DNA of 64,000 nucleotides from Nilaparvata lugens (lineage: Eukaryota > Arthropoda > Insecta > Hemiptera > Delphacidae), in assembly GCF_014356525.2 (NCBI RefSeq), contig NC_052506.1:35307564-35371563 (forward strand), read 5' to 3'. The notes below the pieces were generated by a model. It was not told the DNA's origin. It was given only the letters and a program-made list of their open reading frames with translations, and ran no database searches. The position numbers and the translations under genes were made by a program. Shown piece after piece: positions 45,230 through 58,095 of this stretch (within the stretch, counting starts at the first letter, position 1; each line of letters opens with the position of its first letter).

Positions 45230-45800
45230 AGGAGGCAGCGACGGAATTACATTCATCCACGTTTAGCCATGCGCGTCATTACAGCTGAGAAACACCACTA
45301 GGCTACTCTTGGAATGGAGAGATCCGTTGGCTGCAATTAGACGCAAAATAACGGCGCGTTCACTTTCCGCGGGAATCTGCCATAATGTATTTGTGTCTTC
45401 TCAAGTGAGAGGAGAAAGAGAGAAAGAGACTGAGAGAGTGTGAGTGAGAGGGGGAAATAGAGGAAGAGTGAGTGAGTAAGAGAGAGAGAGAGAGATTGAG
45501 TGAGTGAGGTTGCGAGTTAGTGAGAGAGATTACTATATAGAAAGACCGCTTTGCGCTTTCGCCGTTCCATGGAAAGGAAAAGCCAATCTGAGGTCTGAGC
45601 TTCTCAGCCGACCATTGCATCGGCTTCAGGGCACTTTTAGTTTCAGGCGCATCCAACCAATGCTCATCACTACTCAACCTTGCTCTTCTTTCCTCGGTCT
45701 TCAGCCTCTTCATAACCTTCTCCTCCTTCTCCTAACCACCTTCTCCCAACCTCCTCCTGGTCCTCCTTCAAAGGAGGTGGTTTATCATCCTCCTCACTGA
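45230..45800. promoter_or_regulatory. GC- and GAGA-rich candidate regulatory region
   Basis: 45230-45370 is GC-rich (ggaggcagcgacggaattac; taacggcgcgttcactttcc). 45405-45530 is a (GA)n/gagtgagtga tract of the type bound by GAGA factors in insects. 45680-45790 is CT-rich with the mirror hairpin cctccttcaaaggagg. Open frames on both strands here follow from the simple-sequence composition and are not called as genes. Confidence 0.35.
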
Positions 45801-48793
45801 TTCTAACTCTTGCTCGAGGACGTTCCAGTCACGGACGTCTAGTTGAGGATCATGAATTACTGTTGGAGAATCTTATTTACATTGAGTAGTAGTTGGAAAA
45901 TGAATAGTGAAATGAATTGAATGAATATAACTTAATTGTCATTCAACATTACAGTTAGATATTATGTCAGAAAATCAACTTGAGCGATTGCAACATACCG
46001 CTCGTAACATATACAATGACGTCGGGCAAGAAGTTGAGAGTTTCATATAAATTATTATTAATTGTTTAATCATTTTGCAGACCTACTTTTAGTGAAGCTA
46101 CATTTTGAGTTTGGCAAAACATCGAGAAATTCCATATATGATATCTATAATATTCTGGGATATAATGTAAACCTTTGAAAGTAGGCTAAGTGAATCCATG
46201 TCTCTACAGTAATATTCCTCAGTACACTCAGCGTTTCTATTTGTTCTCTTTTCGGACTTCATTATTGCTTCTTCATCTTGATCTTCAAAGCTCTCACGAA
46301 TTTTCCATTAGGATACACCTTCAAAGCTCCCACCAATCGAACAACAAATCCTCTATCTGTCAGCAAACATTCAGCAATCTGTGAGTTCAACGAGTCTTTC
46401 TTGGTCCAGTAATGGACAGATTGCATAATGGACAGCTGTAATCACTCACAATAGTGAACTGATAAATAATAGTAAAATATAGTATAGTAAATGATATGGA
46501 GAGAAATGTGGTGAAACAAGCTCTTGATTTTTCAGATCACCTTCAATCACATAACACAGCACTTACATAAATAAGATCATACTCTATGAAGCGAGATGAT
46601 TTCACTCTATAATAATGTCAATTCTATCATTTTCATGTGCAGTATTCTGTAGACTCAACTGAAACTGAAACTGCCACTACAGATGCCAACTCGAAACCCG
46701 TTCCATATCATTCAAACAAGGATTGGCACCACCATACTTGCTGTTTTATAGGTCTCAAGGTCATGAACAAGTCAATTTCCATTTTGTTGAGCAGTTGCTT
46801 AGTCGGCTATAGCGGATGTAACACAATCCTCTCACATTAACCAGTGACGAGTTTGGCTAGGCTTATGTCACACAAAGCAAAGGATAGACGCTTAGAAGTT
46901 ACATGAAATATCTCTGAGCAGAACTCTCTATTGGAACCTTATTACATATTTATAGTAATTTATTATAACTGGAGAAAAATAAGATTGAACAATGTGTTTT
47001 GTTATATTTTTTGCCTAAATTTCTAGAGTGTATTGTACAACTTTTTCAATTATCCCTGATATCAGAGAACAGTGTTCATATAGAACTGATACAGTGATCC
47101 ATACATATTTGCTTCCTGAAATAACTCCGGTTATTGATATAAATGTAAAGTAAAATAGTTAAATGACGTTCCACACTGTGTATAAATAATAGTCTGTGAT
47201 TTCATAGAAAGTCTTCAATGAGATGTCTCTGTTGTTATGACAAATTACTTCTCTTTAGAGAAGCCGTTTTACATGTTTGTTTACTAGTGAGTAGCCAGTT
47301 CACTCTTACATCCAGAGACTGCAAGACTGCATGACCCTTATTTTCTTTTAAAGCAAGTATTTTTATTCAAGTATTTTGGAAAAAGTCTTGCGGGCATTGT
47401 AACTTCAACAATTCATGAATGCATTTACTATGCTCAATAAAATCAATAATTTAACTGAAGATCCAGACTTGTTGACCCGTTAACCTGTTACCGCGTATAA
47501 GTCAGAAAAATGGTCACAGCTACGGAATGTGAAACCGGATCGAGATCATTGTCCAAAATACTGTAGGTAATGCGTATTGAGGGCTAGAAAATGATACTCA
47601 TTTATCAGTACTGGTAACCCATGATTGATGAAGCTGGTGAGGTTAATACAGCGTATCAACCTTGTTATGTTGCAACCCTGCAGCTACATCAACATCACTT
47701 AGCCATTCCAAGCGCAACTATATGCAATTTTAAAAGGTGGTGGTCACTAAGGATCAAGGCTACTTACAGTACCCACAGAAAATACCAACATAGCAATCAT
47801 TATTGTATTGAAACAAGCATAGGTCGTGCAATAATAGATTGATTTCTTTTTACTGTTATTTTTCAGTCGATATTCTTTTCTCTTTCTCTCCTTCTTTACT
47901 CTTTCACATTGGATTGAGTAAACTTGTTCGGATCGGCCCTATGCTTGAGATTGGAAGTCTGCTATCGTAAACCTGGCCTTGTCTACGAAGGACGCCCAGA
48001 TTAATATTGACACACCTATATCACAATCCCCAGTACCGCTTGTTCTATTTCAAGATTAAAATCAACTTCATATTATTGTTATTTATTCAATTTTTCTGAT
48101 CGATTGATTCAAGGAAGTTTCATAAGAAACTGAAGTTGGGAATCGTCTTAATCTTAATTTCATGAATGATATCTCTGATTTATTCATCATCATTTTCATT
48201 CTCACAACAAATGAAAAATTCATTAGAGGATTAGAGGTTGAAGATTTCCTATTTTTTCAACTTTCATTATGACAAATAGAAAATGAGCCGCATCCGCGAA
48301 TAACGTGGGTTGTGGGTAGACCACTCAATTTTCAGCCTGGAACGGGAAAATAACTCGAAATTCTAACGTGGCAGAGCACCCACTCCACCCCATACGCGTA
48401 AGGTGATGCTTAATATTATATTCCTGATTTCCCATTTATTTATTGTTGAATTATGAAGTGTATTATTAATATTGTTGTAGTTTATGTATAAATAACCAAT
48501 AAATTTGAGTACTTCATGAATATCAATGGGCTGCGGTGATGCATTCTCATTATCACCTTATAAATTATAAATATCATTGAGAATAACTCATTTCATTTTT
48601 TGTAAGGACTCCCGTATCCTATTTTTATTATATATGCTATTTATATTATTATATCTTTTACTAACCTTGCTCTTTGAAACTCAATTATATTCATGACTTG
48701 AAAAGATTTCAAAAGTTTATAAGAATTTATTTAAAATGAGAATGTGTGCCTTCTTATTGTTGACTGATGAACATTATTGTTTTGCGATTGCAG
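45801..48793. other. Non-coding stretch before the 48.8-kb exon
   Basis: No exon recognised. 48290-48500 (gccgcatccgcgaataacgt ... aataaccaataaatttgagt) resembles a LINE 3' UTR but lacks coding sequence. Confidence 0.45.
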
Positions 48794-48908
48794 GGGGCTG
48801 CAAGATGACGGGTCTCCGACCCCATCTATTGACCAACAACCCTGGCAGTGACGACAACTTCTCCGACGATGAGGGTTCGCCGCTCAATCAGGAGATCTAT
48901 GGAGGGAG
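48794..48908 (+). CDS. First coding exon of an unidentified gene
   Basis: Acceptor tgcgattgcag ends at 48793 and donor gtgagt starts at 48909. After 11 bp of 5' UTR, the ATG at 48805 opens MTGLRPHLLTNNPGSDDNFS followed by DDEGSPLNQEIYGG, ending in phase 2. The codons are GC-rich and the peptide is acidic, polar and Ser/Asp-rich, like a cytosolic N-terminal tail with possible phosphorylation sites. I do not recognise the protein. Its 5' UTR would be spliced from upstream, perhaps from the 24.8-kb exon, and the rest of the gene must lie downstream. No second coding exon is evident in the remaining 15 kb. Confidence 0.75.
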
Positions 48909-48954
48909 GTGAGTTATAATCACCTAACAACTAACTTATCTACCCTCAATTAGT
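48909..48954 (+). other. Start of intron after the first coding exon
   Basis: A short 46-bp gap between the donor and the first readable residues of the non-LTR fragment. Confidence 0.4.
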
Positions 48955-49690
48955 AGATAAGAATTCCCTGCTTGCGATCTATCATGGCTATCTCATGTCT
49001 GTCATTCGTTACAGTTTGATATTCTGGGGTGGCTATGACACACACCTTGGGGTAATTTTCAGGAGGCAGAAAAGAGCTCTGAGAATAATCTTCAACCTCA
49101 GTTCCCGAACATCCTGTAGGCCTTATTTTGTGAGAGAGAGTATATTAACTTTGCCAGCCATGTACTTTCTGGAGATCATCACGTACGTTAGTAAAAATTG
49201 GAGGGCATTCTCATCCGTTCTACTTGATCATTCCTACAATACGAGGAGTGGTGGCTCAATCCTCGGTTACCCGGCACATAGACTAACCCTTCTGGAGAAA
49301 GGCCCACACTATTGCGCAATAAAAATTATAAATAGACTCCCCCATAACTTTAACGATTTTTCCAACTTTTCAAAGATGACCGGAAGGATAAGGAAGGTTC
49401 TGTTAAAAAGAGCGCCATACACAGTGGATGAATGTGTGGATGTCTTGAGGGAAGAAAATTACATGTCATAGAATTATTACAGAAAAAAAAATTTCCTTTA
49501 AATCAACTGAAATTAATCGATTTCTTCCAGGGGGTGTTCTTTGAGACAGTGTTTTTCTTTGACGTCTCCTCTTTGCACTAATTGTATTTTTCTGTGTTTT
49601 TTTTATTGATTGTGACGATTCAATGTTGAGAAGCTTGTCTTTTATATGCAACTACTTGAATAAATGAAATTTGATTGATTGATTGATTTG
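48955..49690 (+). mobile_element. 5'-truncated non-LTR element: RT C-terminus and microsatellite tail
   Basis: The frame reads through YHGYLMSVIRYSLIFWGG, then RQKRALRIIFNLSSRTSCRP and ends LREENYMS (stop at about 49469). This is the region after the RT palm in Jockey/CR1-like LINEs (..L..Y...W.......L..LQKR.IR.I.....R.s...F....IL....y). The 3' UTR ends aataaatgaaatttgattga followed by a short ttgattga tandem tail, a tail type seen in insect LINEs. It sits 46 bp inside an intron of the unidentified gene. Confidence 0.82.
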
Positions 49691-52600
49691 ATAGACTAGA
49701 TTATTAATACGTCAGAATCCCTCGAAGATTGCGACAGTAAAAAGAGAAAAAATGTCACATTTAAAAAGAATACACACCATGACTTGAAATTGATTCATAT
49801 TAGGCTTAATTATTAAATTTGAAATTAGAATGAATGATTTTATCATCATTGACATATTAGTGAAGGTATTCTTTCAAATTGATCAAGATATCAAAAACAA
49901 TAATAAAAATTGAGATACAATAATCTCAACTCAAGAGGAGTAATTCTGAGAGGAAAAAATATTTTTTACGATTGTCCCAGACGACAGAAATCTACATGAA
50001 AAAGCAGTCATTCAGAGAATTGAATTTTTCTATGATCTAACTATGGATATCAGTGTCTTAAAGTACGAGGAAGACACGACTCCTTGGATCGTTTCTTATC
50101 CTTTGGAGGAACCAACGACCCTTGTAAGCCAGCAAAGAAGAATAGAAGATTGGGAAGGCTCAGGAGCAATACAAGGACAAAGTGGCATTGTCTTGGACTA
50201 ACCAGGCTTAGCCGACTGGCTCGTGTTAATCGTGCGCCACTGGGACAATAAAGACTTAAGGAGGTCGAAGAAGAGCCACAAGGAATAGACAAGGAGAGCC
50301 TGAAGACAGATAATAGGTGGAAGGGAGTTGGAGAAGGAGATTCAGAGAAGGATGTGTGGACCACTCACTGAGGAAGTCCACCTTTTCTTATCTGAAAGAT
50401 ACTGCGCGGAGATCATTCTTCTTGCGTAGCTGTGTCCTTAACCTCTTCATTTTAGTCTGCCGAATTGAATTTTCAATGCCTCCTCAATTATTATTTTCAC
50501 AATGTATGAATGAGCATAATTAATATTCAGTTATTTCTATGTAGATATAAGCAGGAAATTGAAGCGAAAAGTTTTTTCATACTTATACATTTTAGAACAT
50601 TGAAATGTGTTTAATGTGACAATGAATTAAATTATTCTTCGTAAAATGAACTCTATAAACATTAATTATTGAGAAACTGCTCAATAAACCTACAATTATC
50701 TATAAACAAGTTCAATCTCTTTTCGACTGATAAGACTGATTAACTTACCTTTACTTGCATGGGGAGTTTCAAATCTCAAATGAAGAAAAAATGGATTCAA
50801 TTACATCAATATGAATCTAAAAGTCAGGAATGCGAAGTCTGAACCACTGTCAGTGACACTTATTTTGAAACACATAACGAAAAGTTGGCAATACATTCAG
50901 TTGATATAAAATAATATTTGGTTGGTGACTCTTTAATTGGATGGATGTAATTAATATCGAGATCCAGTCAATTTCACCTTCTCATTTGCTTGGACAGCCG
51001 AAGGAAAATTTTAAAGAACATTCATGGATAAATATAATTTTTCTTCATGATTGAATGGTTTGAATCAACTTTCATCAGAGTATCTAATATAGCTCAATGT
51101 GAACCAGCTTCAAGAGAAGTGTTTTAAGATTGATCAATATGGGAAGAATTCATGTTTTCTCCTTTATTGCATTACTGAGAACGCAAATCTAATCTGCCAA
51201 CAAATCTGTTTCGCAGTCCCTTTCATGAGTTCATTGCACATCTAACTGTCAATCCAGTTTTATATCTTCGTCCACTTGTTCTCCGTCATCTATCATGATG
51301 AGATGTAGTATTGAAGCAATAGAAAGGTTGATGAGTATCACTTGGGAAACGATCAAGATTCAAAAGAATGGGAACGGAAGATGAATTTCGGTTCCTATCA
51401 AAAGAATCGATCGATTGCGAAGGCAGTGTCACCGGAAACACTTCTTTCTTTGTTCGTAGGCAGCACCCGCCTTCTTCGTTATTTTCTTCTTATCCTCTTC
51501 TTTTTATCTTTGATTCTACTCCGCATCTATCTATCTTCTTTTACGTTTTGCTCTTTGACAATGCGAGAGTAGGCAAGCAAAGCAAGATAGGTGGTGTCCG
51601 CTTGAGATATACTATTCGCTACGAAGCTTTGCAAGACGCACAGGCTGTTACAAAGAGTTCATCAAAGCCAATGGCAAAAGATTCGATAGAAATATTGCTG
51701 ACTACACATGTCATAGATACAGTGAAAAAGATGAAGGTGATTGACTTGGTATTCTGCTTCAATTAAAAAGAAGGAACCTGGACAATGATATTTTTTGTAA
51801 TAAATAATATCAGTGATAAGATAATATTGGCGTATGACAAAACTACTAAAGGGGGCTTTCAAATACAATTACAGTGTTACACATAACGTTGAACAGCTTC
51901 GTTTTTAAACTATCTTCTCCACGCGTGAGTACTAGTTTTAATTACTGTTATTCAATAAACTCGACTGTAGTGTCGTGAAAAAGTAGTTCGTCATGCAAGG
52001 TATGTGAAATAGATGAGTGTTCAACATCTTTTAATATCTCTGCTGATGAAAACCTTTCCAAGACAGCCCTTATAATGATAAACAAACAATATTAATTTAA
52101 TGATATCGTCTTATGATAGACGACTGTCTATTAACTTTCAGTACAATAGTGGAGTATTATCCTATCATTAATAACCAGTAGAGCTAGTAGTAACAGTTTG
52201 ACGGAATCCACCACACAGAATCCTTCAGCAGTTTTGAATGTGGGATGAATGATTGGTCTCCAATTCCACAAAAAACTGATAGCTAACAGTAAAAAGATAA
52301 CAGTAAATCTAGACTCCTCTGAAACTCTACAAGGTCCCGATCGTACTAAAAGGCATTAGATGCAACCTGAGAACGACCTCTACAGATCAGTTTGTTTAAA
52401 TAATATACTAAGACTAAGCTATAATAATCAGATACATCTGATACAAGTTATGCTATCTTCGCTCTATGCTATAACCTATAAGGAAGATTGTTGTTGAAAA
52501 TCCAGTTTAAAACTTTAAAATGTAGTGAAGAAAAGGGGAATGGGGTTTCTTGGTTACTGACAATAAACTAACCAATTATTACAGAGAATTAATGATAAAC

Positions 52601-53936
52601 AGAAGTGTAGACATTCAAAATTCTTCCTATCTTGTTCCTTATTGGCTAATAAGATGAAAATTATTCTTCAATATTGAAGAAATAAAATGTCATGCACCAA
52701 CTCACCTTAACATGCTTATAGACGTTGCCTCCAGTAAGGAATATCATGCTTTAATTATTCACAACAGAATGTTGCATTTGATGAAGCAAAAGTAAACATA
52801 AACATTATAGACCTAATTCAGAAAAGTAAATAAAGGCGATTTAGGAGATAAAAAGTCATAGCAGATCCGGCTTCATGATGCCGGAGCATAAAATTGTCAC
52901 AGCATCTTTGATTTAACTTATCTATCAATCTGTAAATCGATTGTGACTGCCATTATTGGTCTCTCGGCTGGATACATACATGCTCGGCTAGAAATGCTCG
53001 CATCATGGGGATCCTTGGGTAATAAACGCTCAATAAGTTACCAGTACGGTACATTGCAAAAAAGGTATCAAATGAAGTCTTTTCTTAATGTGACTCACCT
53101 TCGATGTAGTAATAATCCGACTTTATTGTTCTCAACCGGAACAGTTGAACCACTAACCAGTTGTAGGTGTTCCTTGTCTTGTATGGTTGGCTTTTGCCAA
53201 AGGTCATGGCATTTCAGTTGAATTACGACCTACCATTTAGATCACCCAGATATACCTAACCAATGTTCTTTCTACAGCTTATATACTCCACATGCCACTT
53301 GGAAATTAATATACACGTGATATTTTCTTCACGTGTCCAATTTTCGCAACTATTGCAAATAGCCTCCACTATCCTCGGCCATAATAACTAAGGTTCTTTG
53401 GAACACTCATGCAATTCTCCAGCATTCTGCCTTCAGAAAATAATCAAAAGTGGCAAACTTGAACCCCAATCACGTCTAAAGTTGTGTAGCTTGTAATTGC
53501 GATCTCCAAAAGCTAGAACACTGTATAGGGTATTCTCTTTTATCAAAATATATCTATCAGAGTAGCCAAAAATAAGCTATGCATTTTCTCCGTTGAGTGT
53601 AGTTCAAAAACTATTATTTCTTGACAAATTTGTTCAGATATTCAACATATAATTACGTCAAGGTGAACACAAAAGGTATCTATTAGAAAAACGTCAAGAG
53701 AAAGTTGACTGGAAATAAGAAAATTCCTCAAACTTCCTTGTTTTATCACGTAAACAAATAGCGCCTTGAGGCTAATTACTAGTCGAAATGGGAATTCTCA
53801 TTCTCCGAAGGAAGTACAGAAGATCCAATCATCGAAATAAGAGCTCAGACCTGAGTAAGAAGTCTCACCCAATGATTTTATTCTTCTTTGCCACTCCAGC
53901 GACACCATAATATCATTATCATTCTTAAAAGCATTA
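49691..53936. other. Non-coding stretch
   Basis: No exon or mobile-element protein recognised. Overlapping frames at 51342-51766 (up to 132 codons) lack any known domain and are Ser/Phe/Leu-rich. The patch 50050-50420 is GC-richer but carries frames only by composition. Confidence 0.45.
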
Positions 53937-53937
53937 T

Positions 53938-53981
53938 TCTATCTATCTATCCGGCTATGTATCTATCTATCTATCTATCTT
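53938..53981. repeat. (CTAT)n microsatellite
   Basis: atctatctat, an interruption (ccggctatgt), then atctatctatctatctatct. Confidence 0.9.
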
Positions 53982-54099
53982 TCAAAAAGCATTATTAATC
54001 AATCCAAACAATCATAATGGGTGATAAATGTACACATCTATTCTAGTACATGGGTTTCCCATAGTTGAGTAGGTTAATTTCCAATAGAATTAAATTCCA

Positions 54100-54208
54100 T
54101 ATTTTTTCATAAGCCAACTATTGTATTGTAGATATTTTGTACATTTTATGTTTTAATTGCTTGACTGTATTTTTTAAAGGAAATAAATTTATTTATTATT
54201 ATTATTAT
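54100..54208 (+). repeat. Non-LTR/SINE-type 3' end with (TTA)n tail
   Basis: A segment ending gtattttttaaaggaaataa ... atttatttattattattattatta has the form of a retroposon tail. No coding part precedes it. Confidence 0.4.
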
Positions 54209-54209
54209 T

Positions 54210-56859
54210 AAATGGTCTTTCAGCATGTTTTTCATCACAATCAAGAAATTACGAAAGAGTTTTTTCCCCATTCGAATTTTTTCTCCAAACAGGTAGACTC
54301 AATAAGAACAGCGAGAAGAATGAGGTAGATTGGCATTATTCTGAACATATAAATAATTGAATGTAGATCGTATTGGAGTTGTTGAGACTAGATAAATTGT
54401 TTCAATGGAATGTATTTATGTTTTTTTTAATGCTTATTAGCTTATAACATTATCAATAACTTAATAGTAAAACGCTCTGAAGTGAAACACCGTAACACTT
54501 CAGCAACAGGATAGTGTAGTAATTCACTATCGAACAATTTCAACAGCCCGATACTACTTGTAGTATGAGTATACCTTCGACTATACTCATAACATATAAC
54601 TCGATAAGCTAATATAATTATATAGAACGTCTATGTAGTCTTTGATAATATATATATTCTCATGTTCGGCCCCGTAACCAGTAGGCTACTGAGCTTGTAA
54701 TAAACTCATTACCGGTACCAGTTTAGTAGCTGGCTTATGCAACCAAGAACTGTGCTTCGATCAAACAGTTGTAGCCTGTTCATTGTTATCAATAATTGAC
54801 AACTGAGTCCCAACTCATTTGTGTTCATTAGATAGGATGATGTAAAGCTAAGAATCTTCAATAATGCTATTTCTTTGAAATTTCATTATATCGGTGAGAC
54901 GGAAACCCATACTTGAAGATGTACATACTTATATGTTGTAAAAGACATTGATTAAGTCTCTAATTTCAGGTCTATTTTGAAACCATAATAATCAACAGAG
55001 CTATAGACTTGAAGAATGTAAAGATATTCAATACTCATCGAGGTCTGCTGCGATAGTGGAATTATTGCTATTTTCTATATTGTGAAAGCTGGTAGCTTAG
55101 AGTTTGAGCTATGATTATCTTTTCAACGAGCATTGGGAGAACGCGGATACTATCAGGTCATTAGATGCATTATTTGGGATTAATGACTGTCGGAAATGAG
55201 ACATCAGTTTGAGTAATCGTGAGTATTTCGATCATGGAACCTTTTTCATGCTTCTACAGATTTACAGAACAATAATAGTGTTATGTAACACAGTATTGCT
55301 GTCTTCATGATAGATATTATCAAAGTGTCATTAGACGTATAGTGCAAGAGTTCATTGGGAGAGAAAGCCAAGTGCATTTTCTAGTTAATGCTTCTGGAAA
55401 AACTTCAGCTTTCAATCTTGGAATAATATCATTTGTTGATGCAAGTATATCATGAAAACATAATTTTTTCAAGTTTATGAACAATGTTCACATGAGAAGT
55501 AATACGGACTAGAACATTAATAAAATATTGTAAACAATGAAAAAAACATACATGTATTATAATAAGTTGGTTATCGAATCAAAGCTTCATGGCGCTATCA
55601 AAGTGCTTCATTGTTATTAAAATGTATGAGCTCTCAGTATTGAATCAAGCTTTTTATCATGTAAAAGCATTTAATTGTAAAATAAAAGTACTACAAGCAT
55701 TAACAATGACCACTACTTCCCATTCTGTGTTATTTCTCACAATCAAGTTTCCTTACATCCACTAAAGTGTTTTTCTCAAACTTTCACTTTCTAGCTCAAA
55801 GGTTTTATTTTCAAGAATTTATTTTTCATCATAGAACTCAATTTCGAGTGAATCATAGGAATATGAACTCCATGAAGTAGCTTTAGAAGTATATTTTATC
55901 CAAGTAGCCTACATAATATTGATTTATTGTGATGATTCAGGTAGAATGCAAATTATCACATAGAAGATTTTCCAAGATATTTATCTAGATATTTTTATGG
56001 TATTTACCTATCATTTTAAAGCTGTACCTCTCACTCCTAATCTTTCTATTCACTAGTCTGTATTTTATTCAATATGAGATCTTCATATTATTAATAATCT
56101 ACTCTTTCAATAAAATCTCACAGTAGAATGAATTCAGCGTCAATGACATATAGCATGTTATAAAGTCTTTGAAACGAGTGACATTTAAATAAATATACCA
56201 TCCAACAAGAATCCTTTCCATTTAAACGCAGTATCTCTTCTCGCTCTTTCTCATACAATTTTAAGGCCTCTTTTCTCACTCTTTACTCAATGTCCACTTT
56301 TACACACACTTTTTCTCCTGAGAATTATAATTCTCCATGAAAACAGTCATTCTTTCTTTGTCACTCCTTCATCATTCTCACATCTTCTATCTCACCGTCA
56401 AAATCAGAGTGTCGTGAGCTGTAGCCGCAATCTTATAATCATAATCGCCATCATCATCATCATAATCATTGGTGGGGTTATCGAAAGCTAGCTCGCGTAC
56501 TGCATAAGCAAGGTCGACGAGATTCCTCATCACCCTCGTCATGCCATGCCATGCCATGGACCCGCCATACTAACAATAGCTGGCTGGCATGCTGGCGTTC
56601 AACACTTCTTTTTTTCGCTTGCAGTGGACAGCGGACAGCACCAGAGTTATAAATTTAGTTACTTTCAGTTAGACTATCTCTACCTCTAAATCTTTCGCGC
56701 TATCCCCCTCCACTCCTACTATACTCCTTTCTCCCACACACTTTCAGTTATCATAAGTTAGTCTTTTCAGCCAAAGGATTTCTTAGCCAACAGAGAATAC
56801 TTCGCAGCTCCTATATTGTCCAGTCTTTCCTCGTAACTTTTACCATTCAATTACCTGCA
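54210..56859. other. Non-coding stretch
   Basis: No gene seen. Small items: two adjacent hairpins at 54551-54591 (atactacttgtagtat; tatgagtata ... tatactcata); a (catgc)3 repeat at 56540-56559 inside a GC-richer patch (56410-56650); ct-rich DNA at 56690-56740. Confidence 0.45.
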
Positions 56860-57118
56860 CTAATAGGAAACTTGACTTGAACAATATTATTTATTATTTA
56901 ATTATTTATGGTCCAACACGCTAACAACGAAAGTTATTTTCTGTAATTGATAGTAGAAAAGGTTTGTTGTGAGTGTGAGCATAGAAGTTCTATTATGACA
57001 TGAAATGTGTATAGCATTAGAGAGAAGTTAGTACTTCTCTTAGATCTTCCCCTATCTCTGATAGCATCAACCACAATATTCATAATATGTTGATCATTTG
57101 TCTTGAATTTAATAGACT
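56860..57118. repeat. 258-bp direct repeat, copy 1
   Basis: From ctaataggaaacttgacttg to catttgtcttgaat. It recurs nearly identically at 57829-58082, apart from a 5-bp difference near tatttatta. The ends do not have the TG...CA form of an LTR. Confidence 0.88.
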
Positions 57119-57828
57119 CAATACAATTGGTTGCCTTGGGAATCAGGGCTTCCTCGGCTTTACAATAGAAAAAATTAAATAAAAGAAGTTTTTATACAAA
57201 TATATGGAGTGTTTATCTTAAATTGAATTCATAAATAAATCGTAACATACGATTTTAATAGATAATACATTTAGTTTTTATATGAGTTTTGTATACTCTT
57301 GATTTATCATGCTTTTTTAGATTATAATAAATATTTATACAGAAATAATAGTTATTTGTATTTCTACACATCGACTTCCTTTAGTATACATAATATATCC
57401 TTTATGAGTGAATTTTATATGATTCAACCGGTCATATGGGTTGATCGAATAATCAGCTGATTCGTTCAGTATTGGTTCTAATAATTATCGATTTATCCAA
57501 GATCGACTAATTCTTTTCAAAACGTAAACAAGTAACTCTAACCTCAATGTTCATGCATTTTATTTTATTTTTTTGTAATCCGCCAATAATAATTATGCCG
57601 CTTTATAACTTTTTGATCTTACCAATGGGTTCTCATAATTATTAAATCACAATAATACATGTTTTCTTATCGTTGTTGATAATGCTATTACTCCTAATCG
57701 CTAATAATACTTGATTTGAGTTGATTTACTCTTTGGATAGGTCTAACCTTCTTTCCAATTTTATAGTTCTATTACATTTTATTGGCTCATTTAAAAATAT
57801 TTGGTGGTTTCAAATTACCACGTGACAA
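57119..57828. other. 710 bp between the two direct repeats
   Basis: AT-rich, with no frame and no recognisable terminal repeats. It is either the remainder of a 967-bp tandem unit or an insertion. Confidence 0.4.
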
Positions 57829-58082
57829 CTAATAGGAAACTTGACTTGAACAATATTATTTAGTCTATTATTTAATTATTTATGGTCCAACACGCTAACA
57901 ACGAAAGTTATTTTCTGTAATTGATAGTAGAAAAGGTTTGTTGTGAGTGTGAGCATAGAAGTTCTATTATGACATGAAATGTGTATAGCATTAGAGAGAA
58001 GTTAGTACTTCTCTTAGATCTTCCCCTATCTCTGATAGCATCAACCACAATATTCATAATATGTTGATCATTTGTCTTGAAT
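57829..58082. repeat. 258-bp direct repeat, copy 2
   Basis: Second copy of 56860-57118. It ends at tttgtcttgaat, 14 bp before the dispersed repeat that starts at 58096. Confidence 0.88.
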
Positions 58083-58095
58083 AATAACTAAAAAT

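Noticed and set aside
45360..45800. Frames of ~100 codons on both strands
   Set aside because: GA/CT tract translated as Ser/Leu or Arg/Glu runs; no domain.
50050..50364. 104-codon frame on the - strand
   Set aside because: Ser/Leu-rich with no family match; no start or splice context.
51342..51766. Two overlapping frames, up to 132 codons
   Set aside because: No recognisable domain, no splice context, Phe/Ser/Leu-rich composition typical of AT-rich non-coding DNA. Cannot be excluded without transcripts.
56640..56670. TATAAAT followed by TCAGT, promoter-like
   Set aside because: Spacing from TATA to initiator is about 19 bp, too short for a TATA promoter.
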